Shown: positions 42,382 to 51,338 of the stretch, in pieces
Layout of the letters: each line of letters begins with the position of its first letter
Position numbering within the stretch: position 1 is the stretch's first letter
Assembly (NCBI GenBank): GCA_963665215.2
Contig: CAXXWW010000014.1
Coordinates: 62,001 to 126,000 of the forward strand
Direction: 5' to 3'
Length of the DNA: 64,000 nucleotides
From: G963665215 sp963665215
GTDB taxonomy: Bacteria; Chloroflexota; Dehalococcoidia; Lucifugimonadales; CAUZJF01
Position numbers and translations under genes: made by a program
The notes under the pieces: model-generated
Told to the model about the DNA's origin: nothing
Database searches by the model: none
Seen by the model: the letters and a program-made list of their open reading frames with translations, nothing else

Positions 42382-42726
42382 ATGTCGGAGAGCTGCATCT
42401 TCTGTAAGATCGACGCCGGGGAAATCGAGAGCGATATTCTGTACCGCGACGACAGTTGCTTCGTCATCAGGGACATCGCTCCCAGGGCGCCCATTCACCT
42501 GCTGGTGGTCCCGCGCCGGCACTTCACACATCTCGCAGCGCTGACCGCTGAGGACTATCCGATGCTCGGGGGGATGTTCAGTGCCGCCCGGGAGATGGCC
42601 GCGCGGCAGGGCGTGGCAGGAAGCGGATACCGCCTCATTATCAACCAGGGTAGCGACGCGGGCCAGCAGGTAGACCATCTCCACCTCCACCTGCTGGCGG
42701 GCAGGCCCCTTGGCGGGATGGGATAG
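42382..42726 (+). CDS. HIT-family (HINT-type) nucleotide-binding protein
   Basis: 114 residues, typical of bacterial HINT. It begins CIFCKIDAGEIES and has DIAPRAPIHLLVVPRRHF in the middle. The histidine triad is visible as VDHLHLHLLAG followed by the C-terminal PLGGMG. It hydrolyses purine phosphoramidates or adenylates. The next gene starts seven bases later and encodes another probable dinucleotide/nucleotide hydrolase. Confidence 0.93.
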   Translation: MSESCIFCKIDAGEIESDILYRDDSCFVIRDIAPRAPIHLLVVPRRHFTHLAALTAEDYPMLGGMFSAAREMAARQGVAGSGYRLIINQGSDAGQQVDHLHLHLLAGRPLGGMG

Positions 42727-42732
42727 GGCCGC

Positions 42733-43308
42733 GTGGCAGAGCTCCCCCGCGGCGTATCAGAGAGGCTCCTCCAGCTACCCATGGGGCTGCGCGACCATAT
42801 ACAGAGAGCGCGCCGGGTCGCTCGGGACCTGGCCGTGCGGCATGGCGTCGACCTGGAGCCCGTAGATTTGGGCGCCGCTGCTCACGACGTGGCCAGGTCG
42901 ATGAAGGGCGCGGCGCTGCTGGCAGAGGCACGACGCTACCGGCTGGAGGTCCACCCCGTCGAGGAGAAGCTACCGCTCCTCCTGCACGGTGCGATCGCCG
43001 CGCACTGGCTCGAACGGGACGACAGCATCTCCGACCACCGCGTCCTGGAGGCGGTCCGGTGGCATCCCACGGGCAAAAGAGGCATGGGGCCCGTGGCCAA
43101 GGCGGTATTTCTGGGAGACAAGCTGGACCCCCAGAAGGTCAAGCGCTACCCGTACCTGCGGCGGGTCGCGGCACTGGCCGAGGAGAGCCTCGACAGGGCG
43201 ATACTGGAATACCTCGACCGGCAGATTGTCTACCTTTTCAAACAGGGGTCCCTTGTCCATCCGGAGTCCATCGAGCTGAGGGATGGGCTGACGGTCGCAC
43301 TGGGGTGA
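42733..43308 (+). CDS. YqeK-like HD-domain hydrolase
   Basis: 191 residues starting at GTG. The HD motif appears as LGAAAHDVARSM near 48-55. Further ligand histidines are in LLLHGAIAAHWL and VRWHPTGKRGMGPVAKAVFLGDKLDP, the pattern of YqeK enzymes that cleave diadenosine tetraphosphate. Pairing with the HIT gene upstream suggests a small nucleotide-housekeeping operon. Confidence 0.85.
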   Translation: MAELPRGVSERLLQLPMGLRDHIQRARRVARDLAVRHGVDLEPVDLGAAAHDVARSMKGAALLAEARRYRLEVHPVEEKLPLLLHGAIAAHWLERDDSISDHRVLEAVRWHPTGKRGMGPVAKAVFLGDKLDPQKVKRYPYLRRVAALAEESLDRAILEYLDRQIVYLFKQGSLVHPESIELRDGLTVALG

Positions 43309-43515
43309 AGAGGTGCCGCCGTCTTCGTTTCTTCTCGTCTGCCTGTCACGCCAGCGTCCCGTCTTACAGATTTCTTCACTAGTTCGAGGCGCTTGTTCTG
43401 GGTAGGGGCCAAAGGCATCGGACCGGCACCTCGACGAGCCTCTGCCTCGGGGCTTTTCCGGGTATAATAGCGATTAACAAGGGCATTCCAGACGTCCACC
43501 AGGGGTTAGTTGATC

Positions 43516-44472
43516 ATGGTAAATGAAGAACGCGCTGCAGACGGGCAGGTCGCTGTACTGATCGACTTCGAGAACGTCTCACTGAACAAGATCCAGGGGC
43601 TGTTCGACGAGATATCCGACGTGGGCCGCATAATTGTGAAGAGGGCCTACGCCGATTGGTCCGACGCCAGGAACAGGCACCGGGACCAGCTCCTTGAGCT
43701 CGGCGTCGAGCCCATCCAGCTGTTTCACTCCGGGTCGGGCAAGAACTCCAGCGACATCCGCCTGGCGATCGATGCGATCGAGCTGCTTCACCAGTCTCCG
43801 GTAGACACCTTCGTAATCGTCTCCTCGGACAGCGACTTCGTCCCCCTGGTCAGCAAGCTGCGGGCAGCGGGCAAGAAGGTTTTCGGCGCGGGACGCAAGG
43901 CCGCGGCGTCTCGCACCCTTGTAATATCATGCGACCGCTACTTCTACCTTGACGAGGGCGATGCGGCGGCCCCGGCCGCCCGCTCCGCGCGGCAGCAACC
44001 TGCCGGTACCCTCATTTCCCGCGCGGTAAAGGCCGCGATGGACGCGCAGGGGAGGGTGATCGGAAGCCGGCTCTACCAGACCCTTCAGCGACTGGACCCC
44101 AGCTTCGACTTCCGAGTGCTCGGCTACTCGACGTTCACCAGATACCTCGAGGCCTCTCCCGAGGTGCACGTCGTGAGGCCGAGTGGAGGGGGGGAGCCCT
44201 CCGTCGAGCTGGCAGACCAGTACCTTGAGCAGGCGAGCGGTCCGTCCGATCCTGCGGTGTGGGGGCCAAGTATAGACGCGGCCTGGTCAAAGAGGGCCCC
44301 GGTCTCGGGGCAGTCGATCCCCGGACATTCCGCCGCCGCCGATGCCTCAAATGTCTTGGGAGCCAAGAAGCTTGGCGCCTCGCGCTACAAGACGCTTCAG
44401 AGACTGCTGAACGCCAGCGATCAGCTGCGCGCGAGATGGAGTCGCGACGGCAGCACGATCATCCGGCGGTAG
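43516..44472 (+). CDS. NYN-domain ribonuclease-like protein with LOTUS/OST-HTH domain
   Basis: 318 residues from ATG 43516; TTG 43510 is too close to AGGGGT. The NYN (PIN-like) nuclease domain shows its acidic residues in VAVLIDFENVSLN (about 13-25), SSDIRLAIDAIELLH (about 78-92) and IVSSDSDFVPLVSKLRAAG (about 100-118). An OST-HTH/LOTUS module follows (VIGSRLYQTLQRLDPSFDFR with GYSTFTRYLEASPEV). The C-terminal 90 residues are partly disordered. It probably cleaves or binds RNA. Confidence 0.85.
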   Translation: MVNEERAADGQVAVLIDFENVSLNKIQGLFDEISDVGRIIVKRAYADWSDARNRHRDQLLELGVEPIQLFHSGSGKNSSDIRLAIDAIELLHQSPVDTFVIVSSDSDFVPLVSKLRAAGKKVFGAGRKAAASRTLVISCDRYFYLDEGDAAAPAARSARQQPAGTLISRAVKAAMDAQGRVIGSRLYQTLQRLDPSFDFRVLGYSTFTRYLEASPEVHVVRPSGGGEPSVELADQYLEQASGPSDPAVWGPSIDAAWSKRAPVSGQSIPGHSAAADASNVLGAKKLGASRYKTLQRLLNASDQLRARWSRDGSTIIRR

Positions 44473-44729
44473 CCGCCCGCCCGCCTTCTTCCATGTGAGC
44501 AGGTGTCCGCTCGGGGCGGTCTCGCAGTTCATGGTCGCCGGGCCCCCTCATTGCGAGACAATGGGATACCGCGGCCATCGTGGATAGCTCTTAACGTCTG
44601 TGCTACCGTGATATAAACGCTCCACGCAAATCGTAGGCCATTATCGAGGCACAGCACCACCGCATGCCCCGCGCATCGCGGTCTCGTATGTGGCGATGGG
44701 AGGTGCGGAGCAGCGAACAGGAGGCAGCG
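44473..44729. other. Intergenic gap, nothing recognised
   Basis: 257 bp; the only clear element is the ribosome site AGGAGGCAGCG just before the start codon at 44730. No promoter pair of good quality was found. Confidence 0.5.
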
Positions 44730-45815
44730 ATGAAGGCGGTCGTTCTTTACGAGCAGAGCACACCTCTGGTGGTTGAGGAGATCTACCTGGAGGACCCGAG
44801 GGCGGGAGAGGTCCGAGTCAAGCTGGCGGGCGCGGGCGTGTGCCACAGCGACTATCACCTCATGGACGGACACATGACGGTGCCCAGATTGCCGTTCGTG
44901 ATGGGGCACGAGGGTGCGGGCACTATCCTGAATGTGGGGGTGGGCGTAACGAGCCTGGCGCCTGGAGACCACGTTATATTCTCCCTGGCCGGCCAGTGCG
45001 GCCACTGCCGCAACTGCACCGTGGGCCGTCCCGGTCTGTGCGAGACGTACGATCGTGAGCCGGTCATGCCCGATGGCACCACACGGTTTGCCAGGGATGG
45101 CGCGCCCTATTATCACCGCTGGGGCACGTTCTCCGAGGAGACGGTGGTGCTGGCCGACTCTGTCGTGAAGGTACGCGCCGACATGCCGCTGGAGAAGGCC
45201 TGCCTGATCGGTTGCGGGGTGATGACCGGCGTGGGAGCTGTGGTCAACCGCGCCAAGGTAGAAGCCGGTAGCACCGTAGCCGTCTTCGGATGCGGCGGCG
45301 TCGGCTTGAACGTCGTCCAGGGCGCCGTCCTGGCGTCGGCTTCGATGATCATCGCCGTGGACCGGCTAGACTTCAAGCTGCAAAAAGCGGAGGAGATGGG
45401 GGCGACACACTACGTCAATGCCGACAAGGAGGACCCGGTCAATCGGGTGAACGAGCTGACGAAGGGCGGCGCCGACTACGCCTTCGAGGTCGTGGGCAGC
45501 CCTGCGCTCCTGCGGCAGGCGTTCGATTCCGTCAGGCATGGAGGCACAACGGTTATGGTGGGAGTGCCGCCTGACGGAGCCGACGTTGCGGTGAACGGCC
45601 GCGAGCTGTTTCGGGACAAGACTCTGATGGGCACATTCTACGGCGCCGCCCGCCCCAGGGTGGACTTCCCCTGGCTAATGCAGCTATACATGGATGGCAA
45701 GTTGAAGCTCGACGAGCTCATATCGCGGTACCGTCCGCTGGCGGAGGTAAACGAGGCGTTCGAGGACATGAACCGGGGCGTCACCGCGCGGACCATTCTG
45801 ACCTTCGACCAGTAG
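44730..45815 (+). CDS. Zinc-dependent (class III-like) alcohol dehydrogenase
   Basis: 361 residues from ATG 44730; a frame 22 codons longer has no ribosome site. Catalytic zinc ligands are in GAGVCHSDYHLMDG and MGHEGAGTI. The structural-zinc loop reads CGHCRNCTVGRPGLC, with all four cysteines. The Rossmann motif is VAVFGCGGVGLNVVQGA. The long lobe resembles S-hydroxymethyl-mycothiol/glutathione-type and NDMA-dependent ADHs. It oxidises an alcohol or aldehyde adduct with NAD; the substrate is unknown. Confidence 0.92.
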   Translation: MKAVVLYEQSTPLVVEEIYLEDPRAGEVRVKLAGAGVCHSDYHLMDGHMTVPRLPFVMGHEGAGTILNVGVGVTSLAPGDHVIFSLAGQCGHCRNCTVGRPGLCETYDREPVMPDGTTRFARDGAPYYHRWGTFSEETVVLADSVVKVRADMPLEKACLIGCGVMTGVGAVVNRAKVEAGSTVAVFGCGGVGLNVVQGAVLASASMIIAVDRLDFKLQKAEEMGATHYVNADKEDPVNRVNELTKGGADYAFEVVGSPALLRQAFDSVRHGGTTVMVGVPPDGADVAVNGRELFRDKTLMGTFYGAARPRVDFPWLMQLYMDGKLKLDELISRYRPLAEVNEAFEDMNRGVTARTILTFDQ

Positions 45816-46037
45816 CGGACCCCGCCTCCGCGCGGAGGCGAGTTTCGGCTGTCACCGGACCGCAGCGGCAAGGCCTCCGACCCACCCGCCGAGTATGACG
45901 CTACAGCTCCACTGGGGTGTCCGAGCGAAGATGGAAGACCTTTCGGACGGCCCTGTCTCCCAAGTCCGCAGCTGCGGTCGAGACCCATGGTGGGCGCTCT
46001 GATAGAATAGTCCCAAGACTGCTCAGACTGGTATTAG

Positions 46038-46892
46038 ATGCCGTCCCTTTACGTGGTTGCCACGCCCATCGGCAACCTGGAAGACCTGACGCTGCGGGCC
46101 ATCAGGGTCCTGGGTGAGGTGGGCCTCATCGCCGCCGAGGATACCAGGGTTACCCGCCGGCTGCTCGCCCGGTACGACATTCATACCCCCCTGACTGCCT
46201 ACCACGAGCACAACAAGCGCTCCAAGCTGCGAGTACTTCTCGACGAGCTGACTCGGAAAGACGTCGCGCTGGTCTCGGACGCCGGCATGCCCGGTATCAG
46301 CGACCCGGGCCCAGAGCTGGTCCGGGCGGCCGTGGCGGCGGGTGTGGAGGTGGTCCCGATACCCGGGGCATCGGCCATAACCTCGGCTATAGCCGTGTCG
46401 GGGCTGCCCATCACCGAGTTCGTATACCTGGGATTCTTGCCCAGGCGGGGGGTGGAGCGTCGAAGGCTCCTGGAGTCGCTGGCGGCGGAGGGGCGTGCGC
46501 TGCTCGCCCTTGAGACCCCTCACAGGTTGCTCGCCGCCCTCGGCGACATCCGGGATACACTGGGGGACCGGCGGATCGCCGTGTGCCGGGAGCTTACCAA
46601 GCTGCACGAGGAGGTCTTTCGTGCCTCGGTCTCGGAGGCGATCGCGCATTTCGGCGAGCCAAGGGGCGAGTTCACGCTGGTGATCGAAGGATTTGTTGGC
46701 GGCCTGAAGGAGCCTCCGATTCAGGAGGCGGAGGCGAGGGCGCTCCTCGCACGGCTGCGGGCCGACGGCGCTCGCGCGAAGGAATCGGTGGCCCAGGTGG
46801 CCGAGGCCAGCGGCCTATCTAAACGCGCGCTTTACCGTCTTTGGCTCGACACGAAAGGGCGTACCACCGGGGACGCGGAAGACCCACGCTAG
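46038..46892 (+). CDS. rsmI: 16S rRNA (cytidine-1402-2'-O)-methyltransferase
   Basis: 284 residues. A tetrapyrrole-methylase-fold protein with RsmI motifs: LYVVATPIGNLEDLTLRA at the N-terminus, AAEDTRVTRRLL near 35, YHEHNKRSK near 56, VSDAGMPGISDPG near 80, VVPIPGASAITSAIAVSGLP near 104 and ETPHRLLAAL near 159. It methylates the 2'-OH of C1402 in 16S rRNA. metG follows 56 bases downstream. Confidence 0.95.
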   Translation: MPSLYVVATPIGNLEDLTLRAIRVLGEVGLIAAEDTRVTRRLLARYDIHTPLTAYHEHNKRSKLRVLLDELTRKDVALVSDAGMPGISDPGPELVRAAVAAGVEVVPIPGASAITSAIAVSGLPITEFVYLGFLPRRGVERRRLLESLAAEGRALLALETPHRLLAALGDIRDTLGDRRIAVCRELTKLHEEVFRASVSEAIAHFGEPRGEFTLVIEGFVGGLKEPPIQEAEARALLARLRADGARAKESVAQVAEASGLSKRALYRLWLDTKGRTTGDAEDPR

Positions 46893-46948
46893 GAACCCGG
46901 TTGTGATAACATTCACTCATATGCCGCCCATGACGACCCGCGAAGAAA

Positions 46949-48616
46949 ATGTCTGAGCGCATCCTGGTGGCCGTGGCGTGGCCGTACGCCAACGGCTCCA
47001 TCCACATCGGCTACGTCGCGGGCGTCGCCGTGCCCGCCGACATCTTCGCCCGCTACCACAGGATCAAGGGCAACGAGGTGCTGATGGTATCGGGCAGCGA
47101 CTCCCACGGCACCCCCGTGACCCTTGAGGCGGAGAAGCGAGGCGTCTCGCCCGAAGAGGTATTCGGACTGTATCACTCCGAGTATCTCGACAACTGGGAA
47201 CGCCTGGGCATCAGCTTCGACCTCTTCACCTCGACTCACACGGACAACCACACCGCGGTCGCGCAGGACATGTTCCTGAAGCTGGTGGACAACGGCTCCA
47301 TTTACAAGGGCGAGATGACGATGCCCTTCTGCGAGACCGACAGCCGCTTTCTGGCCGACCGCTACGTGGTGGGGACGTGCCCCCACTGCGGACATGAGGG
47401 GGCCAAGGGCGACCAGTGCGATAGCTGCGGCCGCACCCTGGACCCGCAGGAGCTCATCGACATGGTGTGCCTCCTGTGCGGTAACGTGCCCGTGTTCCGG
47501 GAGTCCGAGCACTTTTTCCTGAGGCTCAGCGCATTCGAGGACCGGTTGCTGGAGTGGGTGCGGCCGCAAGAGCACTGGAGGCCGAACGTCCGCAACTTCT
47601 CCATAGGTTACCTGGAGGGCGGTCTTCACGACCGGGCCATAACCAGGGACATCGACTGGGGCGTCCCGGTCCCCCTGGAGGGGTACGAGGGAAAGCGCAT
47701 GTACGTCTGGTTCGAGGCTGTTATCGGTTACCTATCCGCTTCCATGGAGTGGGCCAAAGCCTCGGGTGACGAGGGCAAATGGCAGGACTTCTGGCAGAGG
47801 GACTGCCGCGCGTACTACTTCATGGGCAAGGACAACATCCCTTTTCACACCGTCATCTGGCCCGCCATGCTTATGGGATACGGTGGACTGAACCTCCCCT
47901 ACGATGTGCCCGCCAACGAATTCTTGAACCTGGAAGGCCTGAAGTTCTCGACCAGCCGAGACTGGGCTGTCTGGCTGCCCGATTACCTGGACACCTACGA
48001 GCCGGACCCCCTGCGCTACGTTGTCTCCGCCAACATGCCCGAGACCAGCGACTCGGACTTCTCGTGGCGCGAGTACGTGCGAAGCAACAACGACGAGCTG
48101 GTGGCCACCTACGGCAACCTGGTGCACAGGGTCCTGACGATGACGCACCGATATTTCGACCACCGGGTACCCGACCCCGGACCTCTGGACACCCTGAGTG
48201 CGGGACTGCTGGACGAGGCGGGCCGCCGCTTCCATGAGACGGGGGCCAATATCGAGGTGTGCAGGTTTCGTACGGCCCTCAGCTCCGGAATGGCCCTGGC
48301 CCAGGCGGCCAACCGCTACATTGAGCAAAAGGCGCCCTGGCGTGCGATCAAGGACAGCCGCGAGGATGCCGCCACGACCATCTGGACCTCCCTGTCCGTG
48401 GTCAACTGTCTGAAGACGGCGTTCTACCCGTTTCTCCCCTTCAGCTCCGAGAAGCTGCACCGGATGCTCGGTTTCGCCGGCAGCGTCAAGGACCAGGGGT
48501 GGTCGTGGCGGCCGGATATGATGACGGCGTCTCAAGAGCTGGCCACCCCGGAGCCGCTGTTCGCCAAGCTTGACGAGGCCATAATCGAGCGGGAGACCGA
48601 ACGCCTGGCCCGATGA
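46949..48616 (+). CDS. metG: Methionyl-tRNA synthetase
   Basis: 555 residues. Class I synthetase with the HIGH motif in NGSIHIGYVAG near 16-22. The zinc knuckle is CPHCGHEGAKGDQCDSCG near 145. The second signature reads LKFSTSRDWAVW near 331, i.e. KFSTS where many bacterial enzymes have KMSKS; this form is common in MetRS of the archaeal-like group. The anticodon-binding helical domain is present, and no C-terminal tRNA-binding dimer domain is fused. The stop overlaps the next start (ATGA). Confidence 0.95.
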   Translation: MSERILVAVAWPYANGSIHIGYVAGVAVPADIFARYHRIKGNEVLMVSGSDSHGTPVTLEAEKRGVSPEEVFGLYHSEYLDNWERLGISFDLFTSTHTDNHTAVAQDMFLKLVDNGSIYKGEMTMPFCETDSRFLADRYVVGTCPHCGHEGAKGDQCDSCGRTLDPQELIDMVCLLCGNVPVFRESEHFFLRLSAFEDRLLEWVRPQEHWRPNVRNFSIGYLEGGLHDRAITRDIDWGVPVPLEGYEGKRMYVWFEAVIGYLSASMEWAKASGDEGKWQDFWQRDCRAYYFMGKDNIPFHTVIWPAMLMGYGGLNLPYDVPANEFLNLEGLKFSTSRDWAVWLPDYLDTYEPDPLRYVVSANMPETSDSDFSWREYVRSNNDELVATYGNLVHRVLTMTHRYFDHRVPDPGPLDTLSAGLLDEAGRRFHETGANIEVCRFRTALSSGMALAQAANRYIEQKAPWRAIKDSREDAATTIWTSLSVVNCLKTAFYPFLPFSSEKLHRMLGFAGSVKDQGWSWRPDMMTASQELATPEPLFAKLDEAIIERETERLAR

Positions 48617-49707
48617 GGCCTACTCTCCGGAGGACCGACAAGTTGGCAGCTATTCCCGCATTTCAAGGCACTGGTGAGAGTCTCGGACGGGCCAATCAGA
48701 TAATCGGTGGCCCCGGCCAGGGCAGCTCTCAGAGCCTTGCAGAGCTACTCGAGCGCGTACACGAGCCGGTCCGGGAGCGATTGGACCGCGTCAGCGCCAG
48801 TCTCCTCACCCTGAGAGAGGGTGAGTCGCCCTATCTCACGGACATGCTGGACCACGTTCTGACGACGACGGGCAAGCAAATCAGGCCGGCCCTTACGCTG
48901 CTCGCCTCCAATTTCCACCCCAATGACGGACGTAAGCCCGAGACCATTGCAGCGGCCGTAGAGCTGCTGCATATTGCGAGCCTGATCCACGATGACACGG
49001 TGGATGACTCCGACACCCGCCGCGGCAGGGCCACGGTCAGCAGCCTGTGGGGACGAAACTCGGCCGTTCTTCTGGGCGACTACCTCTTCGCGGCCGCAGC
49101 CACCTTCGTTTGTGACACCGGAAGCATCAGGGTTATCCGGCGGTTCTCCGATACCATAATGCAGCTCGCCACCGGCGAGCTGAACGAGTTGGGGGTGGCC
49201 TACGACACAAGGCTGATAAGAGACGATTACCTGCATCGTATCTACAACAAGACGGCCTCCCTGGTTGCCACGGCGGCTGAGGCCGGAGTCGTGCTGAGCG
49301 GCGCGCCTGAGCCCGTGGTCCGGGGGTTGAAGTCGTACGGCCACAACCTTGGCATGGCCTTTCAGATAGTGGACGACATCCTGGACTTCGACGCGACCCG
49401 CGAAGAGGTAGGCAAGCCCGTGGGCAAGGACCTCGCCCAGGGAATAATGACTCTTCCATCCATCATCGCGATAGAGCGCTACCCCGATGACAACACGATC
49501 CCCGCCTTTTTCGAGAGGCCGGGCGATGCCGCTCTTTTGAGGCGCGCCGTGGGGCTGGTCCAAGACCCCGCCATCATCGAAGAGTCGTACGAGGAAGCCG
49601 CCACGTACTGTCGCCGGGCGCTGGATAGCGTGGCCGAGCTAGAGAGAAACCCATCCCTGGGCGCCCTGGAGGATCTCGTGTACTACGTGATGGGCAGGCG
49701 CAGCTAA
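48613..49707 (+). CDS. Polyprenyl (trans-isoprenyl) diphosphate synthase
   Basis: 364 residues if the ATG overlapping the metG stop is used; the first 40 residues are poorly structured and a later start is possible. The first Asp-rich motif is LIHDDTVDDSDTRRG near 123-136 and the second is FQIVDDILDFDAT near 252. The KPVGKD loop follows. Residues upstream of the first motif are small (HIAS), compatible with a long-chain product such as the quinone side chain. A strong hairpin follows the stop codon. Confidence 0.92.
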   Translation: MRPTLRRTDKLAAIPAFQGTGESLGRANQIIGGPGQGSSQSLAELLERVHEPVRERLDRVSASLLTLREGESPYLTDMLDHVLTTTGKQIRPALTLLASNFHPNDGRKPETIAAAVELLHIASLIHDDTVDDSDTRRGRATVSSLWGRNSAVLLGDYLFAAAATFVCDTGSIRVIRRFSDTIMQLATGELNELGVAYDTRLIRDDYLHRIYNKTASLVATAAEAGVVLSGAPEPVVRGLKSYGHNLGMAFQIVDDILDFDATREEVGKPVGKDLAQGIMTLPSIIAIERYPDDNTIPAFFERPGDAALLRRAVGLVQDPAIIEESYEEAATYCRRALDSVAELERNPSLGALEDLVYYVMGRRS

Positions 49708-49740
49708 CACCCCGGAGTGCGGTCTAGACCGTCCGGGGTG
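49708..49740. terminator. Hairpin, probable bidirectional terminator
   Basis: CACCCCGGA / TCCGGGGTG arms with an inner GGTCTAGACC palindrome, directly after the synthase stop codon and in the gap between convergent genes. There is no long T-run, so termination is likely but not certain. Confidence 0.6.
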
Positions 49741-49787
49741 CCGGGCCTCGCTGACCCGTTGCGTGTCTCACATGATGGCGCGCGCCC

Positions 49788-50807
49788 CTAGCCCAGCGTG
49801 AACACCAGGACGCTGGCCACCAGGTAGAGGGCCACCAGGCCCACGCTCTCGTAGGTCCAGTATCTCCTCGGCCTCCGCCTGGGCCGGACCGCCAGGGCCG
49901 CGATGACGATCAGCGTCATGGCGATGGCCAGCGCTCCTGTCAACGAGTGGATGTGAGAGATGGTCCCCCAGAACACCCCGTCGGTGTACACCACGTCGTC
50001 GACGAACAGCACAAACCCCATATTGAAGAGATTGCTCCCCAGTACGTTGCTTATCGCCAGCTCCGGCGCGTTCAGCCGGATGGCCGCGAAAGAGGTTGCC
50101 AGCTCCGGCAACGAGGTGCTGAATGCCAGGAACAGCGTGCCCATGAAACTGGCCTCCCATCCCATCTCCTCGGCCAGGCTGTCCCCAGTATTTGCCAGCG
50201 CCACCGCGGCCACGACTATCGTCCCGGCCGCTATCACGTAGACCAGCACCGCCCTCGACACGGTGGCGTCGGCGTACAGGGCGGCCGGCTGCTCTGCCGC
50301 GCTGTCCTGGCGTTGCGGCGAACCGTGGCGGAACGTAGCGTACATCGCCGCCATGAATATCACGAGCAATGCGACCGACACCGGGCTCAAGCGCAGTCCT
50401 GCGATAGACAGGACCGCGCCGTCCAGGAAGACCGCTATCGAAGCCAGCGCGATGATCGCGACGGTCATTGCTCCCAGGAGGATAGAGGTTGTGCCCACCG
50501 CGTTGAGGAGTGGGCCGTTACGCCAGTAGAAGTCCAGCAGGCCGATTATCAGAAGGTTGAAGAGGTTGCTGCCGAAGGCGTCGCCGGCGGCTAGGTCCGG
50601 GGCATCCACCAGCAGAATCGAGCTGACGCCGGTGCCCAGCTCGGGGAGCGAGGTCGCGGTCGCCAGCAGAACCACGCCTATGAAGGACCGGCCCAGCCCG
50701 GTCTTCTCCGCTATTGTGTCGGCGGACTTCGCCAGAAACCCGGAGACCAGCAGGATAACGGCGGCGGCGGCGCCGAGCTGGAGCCAAAGAAGGGCAAGGG
50801 GCATCAA
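49788..50807 (-). CDS. Sodium/calcium exchanger family (CaCA) membrane protein
   Basis: 339 residues with about ten transmembrane helices in two inverted halves. The two alpha-repeats are well preserved: LATATSLPELGTGVSSI with AGDAFGSNLFNLL, and AFSTSLPELATSFAAI with ISNVLGSNLFNMG, carrying the acidic ion-binding glutamates. A hydrophilic loop separates the halves. It exchanges Na+ or H+ for Ca2+ or another divalent cation at the inner membrane. Confidence 0.92.
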   Translation of the reverse strand: MMPLALLWLQLGAAAAVILLVSGFLAKSADTIAEKTGLGRSFIGVVLLATATSLPELGTGVSSILLVDAPDLAAGDAFGSNLFNLLIIGLLDFYWRNGPLLNAVGTTSILLGAMTVAIIALASIAVFLDGAVLSIAGLRLSPVSVALLVIFMAAMYATFRHGSPQRQDSAAEQPAALYADATVSRAVLVYVIAAGTIVVAAVALANTGDSLAEEMGWEASFMGTLFLAFSTSLPELATSFAAIRLNAPELAISNVLGSNLFNMGFVLFVDDVVYTDGVFWGTISHIHSLTGALAIAMTLIVIAALAVRPRRRPRRYWTYESVGLVALYLVASVLVFTLG

Positions 50808-51338
50808 CTACCTCGGGCGCTGCCACGTCGGCGGGGCCGGCGCAAACGAAGGAATATTCGGGGCCAAGAGCCGCGCGCCGTTTATTATACATGTATTGAT
50901 GCGGACCAGCCGCGGGCCGAATGTCGCCCGTCCCGGTTGCGACGGCCTGGGGACGTTCCATTTTTGGGGTTACGCACCCCCATGGGGGGCTGGGGCATCT
51001 AATCCAGTAGAAACAGCGTTGCGTAGATGCATCGCATGGCCCTGCTGAGTGGACCCTTGTCCCTGCCTTGGCGTCAGCGGCTCCGGACTCAGGTCGGTCA
51101 AAAGGGGGGGGCATCGTCCGATTTGCCGAGGCAATATCGATAGTCCTGGGGATGACCGGCGGCTGCCGCAAACCATATGATCCCACATTTCCCAGATCAG
51201 CCCCGTGGGTGCGTTGTAATCCGGTAAGAGTGCTGCCTATTTGAGCCGCATACCTGGGCATTATGGGCAGTGTGGGTGCTAGACTGGCCGAGCTAGCGGG
51301 TCTAGTTCTGGATACCGCAATCTCGCTGGAGGCACCCA
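50808..51338. other. Intergenic region before the nested IS elements
   Basis: 531 bp with no supported gene. It must contain the promoter of the exchanger and the left end of the broken IS1380 element, but I could not identify the IS1380 left inverted repeat by eye. Confidence 0.4.

Noticed and set aside
43440..43515. Promoter for the NYN-LOTUS gene
   Set aside because: A perfect TATAAT occurs at 43463-43468, but no acceptable -35 box lies 16-19 bases upstream, so it was not annotated.
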